DNA from: Chryseobacterium oncorhynchi
GTDB taxonomy: Bacteria; Bacteroidota; Bacteroidia; Flavobacteriales; Weeksellaceae
Direction: 5' to 3'
Assembly: GCF_002899895.1 (NCBI RefSeq)
Contig: NZ_PPEI02000001.1
Coordinates: 1,030,848 to 1,094,847 of the forward strand
DNA length: 64,000 nt
The translations under genes and the position numbers were made by a program. How positions within the stretch are numbered: position 1 is the stretch's first letter; each line of letters begins with the position of its first letter. Positions 44,392 to 52,559 of this stretch are shown here, piece by piece. The notes beneath the pieces were generated by a model that searched no databases, was not told the DNA's origin, and was given only the letters and a program-made list of their open reading frames with translations.

Positions 44392-44721
44392 ATGAATACT
44401 GAAAATACCAAAGCGCAAATGCGAAAAGGGATTCTGGAATTCTGTATTCTAAGTCTCATCAATAATCGCGAAATGTATGTTTCCGATCTTATAGATGAAC
44501 TGAAAAAAGGAAAACTGGATGTAGTGGAAGGGACCCTCTACCCTCTTCTTACAAGACTTAAAAATGGAGAGTTTCTCTCCTACAGATGGGAAGAATCTAC
44601 AGGGGGACCACCCAGAAAATATTATCAAATCACGGAAAAAGGAAAACTTTTCCTGGATGAACTTCTCAATACGTGGAATGATCTGACCGCCTCAGTAAAC
44701 CAAATCACCCAACAAAATTAA
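44392..44721 (+). CDS. PadR family transcriptional regulator
   Basis: 109 residues, winged helix: QMRKGILEFCILSLINNREM, YVSDLIDELKKGKLDVVEGT, LYPLLTRLKNGEFLSYRWEE and GGPPRKYYQITEKGKLFLDE are the PadR signature. Length fits PadR subfamily 2 (short C-terminal helix). It is followed by the PspC-domain gene after 11 bases. Such PadR-PspC pairs are common and PadR probably controls the pair, perhaps under membrane stress. Confidence 0.93.
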   Translation: MNTENTKAQMRKGILEFCILSLINNREMYVSDLIDELKKGKLDVVEGTLYPLLTRLKNGEFLSYRWEESTGGPPRKYYQITEKGKLFLDELLNTWNDLTASVNQITQQN

Positions 44722-44732
44722 AAAACAAAGCT

Positions 44733-46457
44733 ATGAACAAGACACTCTCAATAGGACTCGCAGGTTTTTCTTTTACCATAGAAGAACACGCATATATAAA
44801 GCTCAGCGATTACCTGAACGCACTAAGAAGCTCACTGGATGCTTCTGAAGCGGATGAGGTAATGCATGACATAGAAATAAGAATGGTGGAGATTTTCAGA
44901 GATTCTCTGGGAAAACGTGAAGTGATCAACGATACAGATGTAGAAAAAGTAATCGCACAGATCGGAACCCCTGAGAAGATTGAAGAACAGGAAGAGGCTT
45001 ATTTTTCTGAAAAAAATACAACTAAAAATACGAACAACACAGGAAATAGTTACACAGACAAAAAACAATTGTTCCGTGATCCTGAAAAACAAAAAATTGC
45101 AGGAGTTTGCGCAGGTTTAGCTCAATATGTAGGAATGGACATTACTGCTATGAGAGCCATCTGGCTAGGGATTTTCGTCTTAGGAATCTTCACAGCAGCA
45201 ATTTCTTCTTCATTGATCGGACTTCTCTATGTAATTCTTTGGATCGTACTTCCAAAAGCTGAAACAGCAGCAGATTTCCTGAAAATGCAGGGAAAGCCTA
45301 TGAACTTCGACAATCTTAAGAATGAGTCTAATAAATTGGTGCAATTTGCCAATGAATCTACTCAGAGAGTTGGAGAAATTTATACGGAAAACAAACCTTA
45401 CATCAACAATGCCGGAAGCGGTATCTGGAATGTATTCAAGTACATCGTAGGAGGATTCTTCGTATTGATGGCCGTAGGAAGCATTATCGGAGTATTTGTA
45501 TTGTTTGGACTTTTCGGAATGGATACTGATTTTCCAGGAGCCAATCAGATAAGATTTTATATGGATGATAATGGTCTGGATAAAGTATTGGCTGCCATTA
45601 TGGTGATTGGAAGTTTAATTCCGGCAATTCTTTTCAGCTTATTAAGCATCAAGATCTTCTCTCCGAAAACTAAACTTAGAAATATAGGATGGGTAATAGG
45701 AGGTTTATTTCTTCTTCTAATCGGACTGGGAACTTACTTTGGACTTAGTATGGCAAAGAAAAACCTGATCTATAAAGGAAGCAAGGAAGACACAGAAAAT
45801 GTAGCCATCAATACTACATCTGATACCATCTACGTAGACATAAAGCAGGTAAGCATTCCTCAAAACTACAAGGCTTATGATGATGATATCTATTCTGACA
45901 AAAACTCAGTATATGAGGAAGATTATATTTCTGTAGAAGTAACCAGAAAACCTGATGTAAAAACCCCTTATCTGATCATCAAGAAAGAAGGAAACGGGTA
46001 CAACTATCCTCTTCAGTTGACAGTTCCTGTAGAAGTTGTAAACAATAAGGTTATACTTCCTAACTACATCAAATATCCTTACGACCACAGATTCAGAGAC
46101 TACAGAGTAAATTATGAACTTGTAGTTCCTCAAACAGCCGTTGTTATTCCATTGAAAAAAGACAGAATTGATTTCAACGGAGATCTGGATGGAGATGGTA
46201 TTAATGATGACGATGAGAACAACGATGAAAACCACCACGGTGTAAGAATCGAAAAAAATAAAATCACAGTAAATGGTTCTAGCATAGAATACAATTCTGA
46301 TGATAAGGACAGTATCATTATCAATGGTAAAAAAGTTCCTAATAACCAAGCTAAGAAAGTAATTGATTCTGTAGCATCCGATATTAAGAAAATAAATAAG
46401 GATGTGGACATCAAAATCAAAGACGGAAAAAACGAAATTTCCATACAAACTAAATAA
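44733..46457 (+). CDS. PspC-domain membrane protein
   Basis: 574 residues. N-terminal ~90-residue helical domain (SEADEVMHDIEIRMVEIFRD ... VEKVIAQIGTPEKIEEQEE), then a PspC domain (FRDPEKQKIAGVCAGLAQYV, MRAIWLGIFVLG ... YVILWIVLPKAE, about residues 112-182). More membrane helices follow at about 233-262, 285-310 and 318-340, then a C-terminal extracytoplasmic part. At about residues 480-500 sits an acidic stretch FNGDLDGDGINDDDENNDEN with the DxDGDGxxD calcium-loop pattern. Envelope-stress sensing is the usual interpretation of PspC proteins. Operon with padR. Confidence 0.88.
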   Translation: MNKTLSIGLAGFSFTIEEHAYIKLSDYLNALRSSLDASEADEVMHDIEIRMVEIFRDSLGKREVINDTDVEKVIAQIGTPEKIEEQEEAYFSEKNTTKNTNNTGNSYTDKKQLFRDPEKQKIAGVCAGLAQYVGMDITAMRAIWLGIFVLGIFTAAISSSLIGLLYVILWIVLPKAETAADFLKMQGKPMNFDNLKNESNKLVQFANESTQRVGEIYTENKPYINNAGSGIWNVFKYIVGGFFVLMAVGSIIGVFVLFGLFGMDTDFPGANQIRFYMDDNGLDKVLAAIMVIGSLIPAILFSLLSIKIFSPKTKLRNIGWVIGGLFLLLIGLGTYFGLSMAKKNLIYKGSKEDTENVAINTTSDTIYVDIKQVSIPQNYKAYDDDIYSDKNSVYEEDYISVEVTRKPDVKTPYLIIKKEGNGYNYPLQLTVPVEVVNNKVILPNYIKYPYDHRFRDYRVNYELVVPQTAVVIPLKKDRIDFNGDLDGDGINDDDENNDENHHGVRIEKNKITVNGSSIEYNSDDKDSIIINGKKVPNNQAKKVIDSVASDIKKINKDVDIKIKDGKNEISIQTK

Positions 46458-46466
46458 TTAACTTTA

Positions 46467-46526
46467 GAGAGTGGTAGAAGATGTGAATGGATGGCAACCG
46501 TTTGAAATTCACATCCTTCTTCTCTC
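46467..46526 (+). other. Large imperfect stem-loop after the PspC gene
   Basis: ATGTGAAT (46481-46488) pairs with ATTCACAT (46507-46514), extended by AGAAG/CTTCT and GAGAG/CTCTC after a bulge. It starts 10 bases past the PspC stop but is followed by A's rather than T's on the plus strand, so a classic terminator is doubtful. It may be an mRNA 3'-end structure. Confidence 0.55.
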
Positions 46527-46630
46527 AAAAAAGTGAAAAAACAGAGTATTTAGTTCTCTATGTTAAAAAAAAAGTTTAATTTCGTATTGTTAAAATTTAA
46601 TAACCAAACAACCAAAAACACACTCTTATC

Positions 46631-46693
46631 ATGATACAATTTGCAATGGAATTCGTAATGAAAATCGTAGATTTAATCAACGGTTTGTTTTAA
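46631..46693 (+). CDS. Predicted 20-residue micro-protein
   Basis: The ORF encodes MIQFAMEFVMKIVDLINGLF, hydrophobic with Glu7, Lys11 and Asp14 on one side, i.e. an amphipathic helix that could lie on a membrane. It has its own promoter-like box (TAATTTCG, 46577-46584) and a perfect terminator right after, so a short discrete transcript is likely. Similar small hydrophobic peptides are seen as toxins or as membrane regulators, but there is no recognised homology. Alternatively the transcript is a small RNA and the ORF is chance. Confidence 0.45.
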   Translation: MIQFAMEFVMKIVDLINGLF

Positions 46694-46718
46694 GAGCAAT
46701 AATATTTCAATATATTTG
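46684..46718 (+). promoter_or_regulatory. Candidate promoter of the PlsC-like acyltransferase gene
   Basis: TTTG (46684-46687), 23-base spacer, TATATTTG (46711-46718). The predicted start lies at the beginning of the 46720-46750 hairpin, which would then form the 5' end of the acyltransferase mRNA as well as the terminator of the micro-ORF unit. Confidence 0.5.
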
Positions 46719-46719
46719 T

Positions 46720-46755
46720 AAAAGTATAACCAATAATTGGTTATACTTTTTTTGT
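46720..46755 (+). terminator. Strong terminator after the micro-ORF
   Basis: Perfect 14-bp stem AAAAGTATAACCAA/TTGGTTATACTTTT with a 3-base loop, followed by T's; 27 bases after the micro-ORF stop. Confidence 0.92.
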
Positions 46756-46772
46756 TTTTAATTCAAAAATCT

Positions 46773-47369
46773 ATGAAAAAGCTGATAGGCAAACTGATGT
46801 TAAAATTATTAGGCTGGAAAGTTGTTCTACAGGGCGATGTGAACAACCTGAACAGATGCATCCTTGTGGTAGCACCGCATACCCACAATATGGAATATAT
46901 TTTAGGAAACCTTGCCTATTGGTCCTTAGAAAAGCCATTAAAGATAATCATTAAAGATGCTCATACTAAAGCATGGTATGGAAGTGTTGTAAGAGGATTG
47001 GGAGGAATAGGTATAGACAGAAGCCAGAAAAATGATCTGGTTAACTTTGTCGCCAATCAATTTGCAAAGGAAGACTTCAGCCTTGTTATCACCCCTGAAG
47101 GCACGAGAAGCTGGGTTCCAAAATGGAGAAAAGGTTTTTATCACATGGCTCTGGCAGCAAAAGTACCTATTGTACTCGCAGCAGGAGACTTCAAAAGAAA
47201 CACTGTTTATTTAGGTTACACCATCCCTTACGAAAGACTTGCATCCGTTCCCTTTTCAGAAATCATGCAGGAAATTGAGGAATATTATATAAAAAATGAT
47301 ATCGGTCCTAAAATTCCGGCTAACTGGAACCCTAATATTATGGGGAATGGAGAGGAAACTAAAAGTTAG
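46773..47369 (+). CDS. PlsC-like 1-acyl-glycerol-phosphate acyltransferase family protein
   Basis: 198 residues from the ATG at 46773 (MKKLIGKLMLKLLGWKVVLQ); a longer frame starts inside the terminator and is rejected. Acyltransferase motifs are VAPHTHNMEYILG (motif I), GIGIDRS (motif II), FSLVITPEGTRSW (EGTR motif III) and KVPIVLAAG (motif IV). Motif I reads H-x4-E instead of the usual H-x4-D. It probably acylates lysophospholipid or a related glycerolipid at the inner membrane. Confidence 0.85.
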   Translation: MKKLIGKLMLKLLGWKVVLQGDVNNLNRCILVVAPHTHNMEYILGNLAYWSLEKPLKIIIKDAHTKAWYGSVVRGLGGIGIDRSQKNDLVNFVANQFAKEDFSLVITPEGTRSWVPKWRKGFYHMALAAKVPIVLAAGDFKRNTVYLGYTIPYERLASVPFSEIMQEIEEYYIKNDIGPKIPANWNPNIMGNGEETKS

Positions 47370-47401
47370 AAGTTACATATTAATCATCTATTCAGCATAC
47401 A

Positions 47402-47830
47402 ATGAAAGGCCAAACAAAAGAAGAAATCTTAGCATTTATCAATAACTGGGGAGACGTAACCCTGGCAAAAACCCTTGAAATAAAATTCATCGATATTGAT
47501 ATCGAAAACGAAACCCTTACCGCTACCATGCCGGTACTTCCAAGAACGCATCAGCCTTTTGGAATTATGCATGGAGGAGCAAGCTGTGTTTTGGCTGAAA
47601 CTTTGGGTTCAAGCCTATCTAATATCTTCATCGACGGTGAAAAATATTATGGGGTAGGAACAAATATTAACTCCAACCATTTAAAAAGTAAAAAAGACGG
47701 AGTGGTAACTGCTACTGCACGTTTTATCAGAAAGGGGAAAACCATGCATGTCTCCGAAATTGAGATCAGAGATGAGAAAGGAACCCTTATCAATCATACA
47801 ACGATGACCAATAACATCATTCTTAGATAA
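47402..47830 (+). CDS. Hot-dog fold thioesterase (PaaI/DHNA-CoA thioesterase-like)
   Basis: 142 residues. The active-site segment QPFGIMHGGASCVLAETLGS and VGTNINSNHLKSKKDGVVTA match the PaaI/MenI group. MenI releases 1,4-dihydroxy-2-naphthoate from its CoA ester in menaquinone synthesis. The next gene encodes isochorismate synthase, the first enzyme of that pathway, which supports a menaquinone role here. The pair does not overlap; a weak terminator and a strong promoter lie between. Confidence 0.83.
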   Translation: MKGQTKEEILAFINNWGDVTLAKTLEIKFIDIDIENETLTATMPVLPRTHQPFGIMHGGASCVLAETLGSSLSNIFIDGEKYYGVGTNINSNHLKSKKDGVVTATARFIRKGKTMHVSEIEIRDEKGTLINHTTMTNNIILR

Positions 47831-47852
47831 TCAAGAAAATAAGATAAAATAT

Positions 47853-47882
47853 AAGGCTCAATTCTTTTTTGAGTCTTTTTTT
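47853..47882 (+). terminator. Probable terminator after the thioesterase gene
   Basis: AAGGCTCAA/TTGAGTCTT stem (one G-T pair) with a T-rich loop and tail, 22 bases after the stop. Confidence 0.7.
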
Positions 47883-47983
47883 ATACTTACTATGACTCTT
47901 ATTTTTTACAAGATTAAATAATAAGCTCTTTGAAAATATTACAGGAAATGAACAATGTTTCATTAAAAAACAGCACTTTTAAT

Positions 47984-48014
47984 TTTGAGATCTTTAAGAC
48001 TAATAATACCTTTG
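47984..48014 (+). promoter_or_regulatory. Promoter of the isochorismate synthase gene
   Basis: TTTG (47984-47987), exactly 19-base spacer, TACCTTTG (48007-48014): the best consensus promoter in the window. Leader of about 70 bases to ATG 48088. Confidence 0.8.
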
Positions 48015-48087
48015 CAGAAAGGAAAATCAGCCTCGGAATTTCCTATATCATTTCCGGCCGGTGATTTTCAAAATCCATTCATAGCTA

Positions 48088-49056
48088 ATGATTTATTTCA
48101 AACTTCCTTTCGATGAAAGACTGCATTCTGTAGATAAAGAAGCCCATCAAAATGCTGTTAATTTTTATTCCTACAATGGCCTTATCCAAGTTGACTTTAA
48201 TGGAAACATTATCAAAGTTGATCAGGAGGAATTTAATAATACTCCGATCACCAGTGAATCATTAATCAATGACACTACAAACTTCACTGCTGAAACCAAA
48301 GAGAAATATTGCAATACCTTAGAACAGGTTATTGATGTTATCAAGGAAAACGATCTTCCAAAAATTGTTTATTCACGCAGGAAGATCTTCACAGATTTTA
48401 ATACCATCGATTATAAAGAGAGTTTTAATAACTTATGTCAATCCTACCCAAATGCATTCAGATATCTTTTTAATGATGGTGAAAATGCCTGGATGGGAGC
48501 TTTTTCTGAGGTATTGGGAAAATTTAATAAAGCAACCCACGAGTTTGAAACCATGGCTTTAGCAGGAACACTTCCTGTTTTGGAAGAATGGTCTGAAAAA
48601 GAAATTGAAGAACAGAAACCGGTTACCACTTATATTCAGAATATCCTGAAAAACTATTCAGAGCAAATTCAACAATCCCAGACTTATGACCATATTTCCG
48701 GGAATATCAAACATCTTCGTACAGATTTTAAAACGACCATAAAGCCAGAAGATCTTGACAGAATTATTAAAGATCTCCATCCTACTCCTGCAGTTTGTGG
48801 TATTCCAAAAGATTTTTGCAATGAAAACATCAGGAAATATGAAAAATTTCCTCGTGAATTCTATGCGGGTTATATTAAAGTTGAAACAGAAGAAAGCATT
48901 CTATATTTTGTAAACCTACGGTGTGCAAGACTTTATAAAGATTCCGTACATGTTTTTGTAGGGGGTGGAATTACTGCACAAAGCAATCCGGAAAAGGAAT
49001 GGACAGAAACAGAACTGAAGTCAGAAGCGATATTGAAAAATTTAGTTATTTCTTAA
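48088..49056 (+). CDS. menF: Isochorismate synthase (chorismate-binding, MenF/EntC family)
   Basis: Converts chorismate to isochorismate, the committed step of menaquinone synthesis. The C-terminal catalytic block is diagnostic: LHPTPAVCGIPKDF, FPREFYAGYIKVE, NLRCARLY, VHVFVGGGITAQSNPEKEWT and ETELKSEAIL. The protein is 322 residues, shorter than the usual 380-430, because the N-terminal domain is small. An in-frame stop directly precedes the ATG, so the start is fixed unless a frameshift exists upstream. Neighbouring thioesterase fits the same pathway. Confidence 0.92.
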   Translation: MIYFKLPFDERLHSVDKEAHQNAVNFYSYNGLIQVDFNGNIIKVDQEEFNNTPITSESLINDTTNFTAETKEKYCNTLEQVIDVIKENDLPKIVYSRRKIFTDFNTIDYKESFNNLCQSYPNAFRYLFNDGENAWMGAFSEVLGKFNKATHEFETMALAGTLPVLEEWSEKEIEEQKPVTTYIQNILKNYSEQIQQSQTYDHISGNIKHLRTDFKTTIKPEDLDRIIKDLHPTPAVCGIPKDFCNENIRKYEKFPREFYAGYIKVETEESILYFVNLRCARLYKDSVHVFVGGGITAQSNPEKEWTETELKSEAILKNLVIS

Positions 49057-49070
49057 TTCAAAAAAACAAA

Positions 49071-49097
49071 AAACCTCTTTCAAATTGAAAGAGGTTT
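49071..49097 (+). terminator. Terminator of menF (also serves the convergent small membrane gene)
   Basis: AACCTCTTTC/GAAAGAGGTT perfect stem with AAATT loop, A's before and T's after; convergent genes on both sides. Confidence 0.9.
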
Positions 49098-49124
49098 TAT
49101 ATTATCTATTATGTAAATATTTGA

Positions 49125-49325
49125 TTATTTTTTCAAACCGATTCTACTCCATGTATCCATTACAAAAAGTAGGATAAGGCCTATAGCAGCGGCTCCTGCT
49201 GAAAATACAAATCTCAGATTATCTTCATCTGCTAAGATATCCGGTAACTGCCAGTTTATAGCATAAAGATTAATGGCCATGAATGCAATAAACACTACTA
49301 AAAATACTTTATAAAACTTCTTCAT
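49125..49325 (-). CDS. Small two-helix membrane protein
   Basis: 66 residues from ATG 49325 (MKKFYKVFLVVFIAFMAINL); the longer frame to 49343 would overlap marC. Two hydrophobic segments (about residues 7-24 and 39-58, FVFSAGAAAIGLILLFVMDT). No family assigned. Follows marC by five bases, so it is cotranscribed. Confidence 0.75.
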   Translation of the reverse strand: MKKFYKVFLVVFIAFMAINLYAINWQLPDILADEDNLRFVFSAGAAAIGLILLFVMDTWSRIGLKK

Positions 49326-49329
49326 AATT

Positions 49330-49932
49330 TTAAAAATTAACATAATTCAGCACTAGTTGTGCGAAATTTGCGGTAAATAATTTAATGGAAATTGCTAAAA
49401 GGATAATACCGAAAACTTTTTGAAGGATCATTAATGTAGCATCCCCTATTTTCCTCTCTAGCCATTTCGCTGATTTCAGCACCAAATATACGAAAATTGT
49501 ATTAAGAATAATTCCGCAGATAATATTAATATCATGAAATTCAGCTCTCAGTGATAAGGCAGTTGTTAAGGTTCCTGCACCTGCTACCAGCGGAAATGCG
49601 ATGGGAACGATGGATGCAGCCTTTGCTTCCGTTGTTTTATTGATCTCGATTCCTAAAATCATTTCCAGGGCTATGACAAAAATCACAAAAGCTCCGGCAA
49701 TGGCAAAGGAATTTATATCTACTCCAATTAGTTTTAGAATTTTATTTCCTACAAATAGGAACACAATCATAATTGCTCCGGCAGTAATCGAAGCCTTTCC
49801 TGCTTCAATCTTTCCGAACTTCTGTTGAAGACCTACTATAATAGGAACTGAGCCGATAATATCAATAACGGCAAAAAGAACCATAAAGCTGGTAACGATC
49901 TCTTTAATAGAGAAACCATCAAAAATTTCCAT
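49330..49932 (-). CDS. MarC family integral membrane protein
   Basis: 200 residues with six membrane helices: IVTSFMVLFAVIDIIGSVPI at the start and VPIAFPLVAGAGTLTTALSL in the middle are the two glycine/proline-rich signature segments of the MarC (UPF0056) family. Its function is unsettled (once linked to multiple antibiotic resistance, since disputed). Same strand as the Bat operon, 44 bases after batD. Confidence 0.92.
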   Translation of the reverse strand: MEIFDGFSIKEIVTSFMVLFAVIDIIGSVPIIVGLQQKFGKIEAGKASITAGAIMIVFLFVGNKILKLIGVDINSFAIAGAFVIFVIALEMILGIEINKTTEAKAASIVPIAFPLVAGAGTLTTALSLRAEFHDINIICGIILNTIFVYLVLKSAKWLERKIGDATLMILQKVFGIILLAISIKLFTANFAQLVLNYVNF

Positions 49933-49976
49933 CTCTTTGTAATTAAAAATTTCGCAAAAATATGAAAATAAATTAA

Positions 49977-51716
49977 TTATTTGCTAATTTGTGAATATAA
50001 ATTAACAATTATTTTCAAAAGTTCATCAATACCATCAGCAGATTTCACAGGAGAATATTTTTCCATCTGGATTTTCTGCTGTAGCTTTCCATATTCTTCT
50101 GCTATTAAAGAACCATTATTCTTCTCAAGAAAAGTCTTAAATGCCATAACAGAGCCTTGGGAATACTGGTTTCTTACTTCCTGATCCATTTCCTCCAGTG
50201 TTGCAAAGAACTTCTCATAATCGCCGTTGTCCTTAAGATTTTCAAGGTAACCAAAATAATCATTAATATCAGTTTTCAATGATTGTCTGATTTCTTTTTC
50301 TGTCTCAGCCACTGAACCTAAAGGTTTTTGAGATATGGTTTCCCTAACTAATGTACGTTTTTTTTGCCAAGTCTTAAATAACAGATAAACAACAAATAAG
50401 CCTAAAAGAATGGCAATATTGGTTAAAAGAATATTCCAATGGAACTTACTTTTTTCTTTTACTTTAAATGAAGTGGTCTTTAAAACCGGTGTATCTACTG
50501 TCTCTAGAAGATTATTTGTGTACTCATTTACTTTTTCTACAGCGGTGCGGGATTCTAAAATCTGATCATGAGAAAAAGCATTCACAGACAATGTTGCTTG
50601 CCCAAGATCTACATATTCTTTATTTTCAGGGTTAAAAAAGGCAAATTGTTCTGTCTTAATGGAAATTGCTCCTGACTTATTAGGAACAATCACATAACTA
50701 GCCGAAACCTCCCCCTTCATCCCAGTAGAACCAGGAGAAACTTTAGAGGTGATCTTAGGTGCAAAAACCTCATAGTCTGGAGAAGCCATTATTTTTGGAA
50801 GTTCCATATCCGGTAAATTACCCTCTCCTGAAACTTTTACAATAACATTTAATGGTTTCTTTGCTTCTGGTTTTTCCTTTGAAGTATTATAGACGCTTAC
50901 ATTAAAGTTTCCAACAGCATTTTTAAAGCATTCAGGAGCTCCCTCCGGAAGTTTTCTCACATTAAGCTTCACCTTATTGGAAACAATCTTATTTTTGTTA
51001 GAATAGGTACTTACTGACGCTGATACTCCAGGAACTTCAACATATCCGGCTTCATTGGGAAATACCATAAATACTGCCAGAACCTGAGATGCCATATTTC
51101 CGTTACCAGATGGATCTATTTCAGATTTATTAAAATTGACAGCATGTATGTTGATATTCTCCTGCTGCGGAAGACGGATATTCTTCACTTTACGGAGATT
51201 ATCCATATTTCTGGAGTATACCTTAAGAACAGCAATGGTTGGTTGATCCTGATACACTTCCCTATCTTCAATCTCCATATTCAGATAAACATCATTGGAA
51301 GTGTTACTGGCCAATGCACGCTTATCTACAATATCTCGGATATTGACGTCAAAAGGTTCTGTTTTGTAAATTTTGTTATTAACGGTTACCAATACTGAAC
51401 CAATTTTTATTTTTCCTTTTTTCTTGGGTTCAAGAGCTATTCTGGAAACTTTTTGGGTAATAAGTGTATTGGTTGCAGGGTCAATGACAGTATTGGTAAC
51501 TGATCCGCTGCCTATAATATTGAATTTTGAAAGATCCGGAAGCTGGAAACCTGTCTGCTGAACAAGCTCACTTCCGTTCAGTTCCAAAACGATGGTAAGG
51601 TTTACAATATCTTTTCCGGCGTAATCAGATTTATCAGCATCAAGAGATAGATTTACCTGTCCGTAAGTAATTACGGATGCTAGAGTAAGCAATATGTAAA
51701 TCAATTTGTGCTTCAT
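49977..51716 (-). CDS. batD: BatD family protein
   Basis: About 579 residues. The ATG at 51716 overlaps the batC stop by one base (TGATG), so translation is coupled. Signal peptide MKHKLIYILLTLASVITYGQ, a long beta-sandwich extracytoplasmic part (VNLSLDADKSDYAGKDIVNL at its start), one membrane helix (about residues 420-440, ILLTNIAILLGLFVVYLLFK), and a cytoplasmic C-terminal tail. BatD belongs to the Bacteroides aerotolerance set linked to envelope and oxidative-stress tolerance. Confidence 0.9.
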   Translation of the reverse strand: MKHKLIYILLTLASVITYGQVNLSLDADKSDYAGKDIVNLTIVLELNGSELVQQTGFQLPDLSKFNIIGSGSVTNTVIDPATNTLITQKVSRIALEPKKKGKIKIGSVLVTVNNKIYKTEPFDVNIRDIVDKRALASNTSNDVYLNMEIEDREVYQDQPTIAVLKVYSRNMDNLRKVKNIRLPQQENINIHAVNFNKSEIDPSGNGNMASQVLAVFMVFPNEAGYVEVPGVSASVSTYSNKNKIVSNKVKLNVRKLPEGAPECFKNAVGNFNVSVYNTSKEKPEAKKPLNVIVKVSGEGNLPDMELPKIMASPDYEVFAPKITSKVSPGSTGMKGEVSASYVIVPNKSGAISIKTEQFAFFNPENKEYVDLGQATLSVNAFSHDQILESRTAVEKVNEYTNNLLETVDTPVLKTTSFKVKEKSKFHWNILLTNIAILLGLFVVYLLFKTWQKKRTLVRETISQKPLGSVAETEKEIRQSLKTDINDYFGYLENLKDNGDYEKFFATLEEMDQEVRNQYSQGSVMAFKTFLEKNNGSLIAEEYGKLQQKIQMEKYSPVKSADGIDELLKIIVNLYSQISK

Positions 51717-52459
51717 CACCAATCTTTCTCGTTGCTTTCAGGCATCGAATAAGAATTCTTGTTTAAAATTCTTCTGGCGGTTTCTTTTTCTTTTTCGTTT
51801 ATTTTGTCCAGGATTGCATTTTCAATATTTTTTGGTATTTTGCCCTCATTATTTTGATTCTGCTGAGGGTTATTACCTTGGTCACTTTTACCTTCGTTCT
51901 GTTGACCGTTTCCTTGATCTTGCTTTTGATCTTTATCTCCTTTCTGATCTTCTCCTTTGTTCTGATCGCTACCGCCACCTCCTTTTCCTGAGTTATTCTG
52001 CTGGTTCTTCTGTTGTTCTTTTTCCTTTTCCTTTAACTTGGCAATCTCATAGTTTTTTCTGGTTGCCTCACTGTATGGATTTTGCTTCAGAGCCTTCTTA
52101 TAATAATCTGCAGCTTTTTCCGGCTGGTTCATCTGCATATAGGTATTTCCTAGATTATGAAGGGCTGCTGATTTATCGGGAATTGTTTGTGAAAGCTGCT
52201 GTGCCTTTTCAAACTCTGCCTTTGCATCCTCATATTTTTTACTTTTGTACAAAGCGTTCCCCATATTGTAGTGAGCCATAAAATCTTTGTCGTTGGATTT
52301 TACTGCTTCCATGTATTTTGAGGAGGCTCCATCATAGTCTTTACCATCAAATTTCTGATTGCCTTCATGAACCAATGTTCTATAGTTCTCCTGCCCAAAC
52401 AAGGGGCTTGAGAATGAGAAAGCAACTATTAACGATAAAAATATGATTTTAGTATTCAT
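51716..52459 (-). CDS. batC: BatC/E-type TPR protein
   Basis: About 247 residues from ATG 52459 (MNTKIIFLSLIVAFSFSSPLFGQ, a signal peptide). Three or four TPR units run from about residue 25 to 135 (KFDGKDYDGASSKYMEAVKS; AHYNMGNALYKSKKYEDAKA; SAALHNLGNTYMQMNQPEKA; ADYYKKALKQNPYSEATRKN). Then follows a ~75-residue Gln/Asn/Gly/Lys low-complexity tract. The Bat TPR protein is thought to scaffold BatA/BatB. Confidence 0.9.
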   Translation of the reverse strand: MNTKIIFLSLIVAFSFSSPLFGQENYRTLVHEGNQKFDGKDYDGASSKYMEAVKSNDKDFMAHYNMGNALYKSKKYEDAKAEFEKAQQLSQTIPDKSAALHNLGNTYMQMNQPEKAADYYKKALKQNPYSEATRKNYEIAKLKEKEKEQQKNQQNNSGKGGGGSDQNKGEDQKGDKDQKQDQGNGQQNEGKSDQGNNPQQNQNNEGKIPKNIENAILDKINEKEKETARRILNKNSYSMPESNEKDW

Positions 52460-52465
52460 CACTTG

Positions 52466-52473
52466 CAAAATTA
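52466..52473 (-). promoter_or_regulatory. Candidate internal promoter (-7 TAATTTTG) before batC
   Basis: On the minus strand TAATTTTG ends 6 bases before the batC ATG, in the 100-base gap after batB, the widest gap in the Bat operon. A TTTC about 16 bases upstream is a weak -33 candidate. Confidence 0.4.
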
Positions 52474-52559
52474 TTCCTTTATATGTTAAGAAACAGAGTT
52501 TTATTTGTTAAAATTCGGTTAAAGTAGCCGTTTTCAATCCTTATGAACAATAAAGAAAA

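Noticed and set aside
47948-48064. 38-codon ORF (MNNVSLKNST...) before menF
   Set aside because: It overlaps the best consensus promoter in the window (47984-48014), and shows no similarity to a known N-terminal extension of isochorismate synthase. An upstream frameshifted start of menF would have to cross the stop at 48082.
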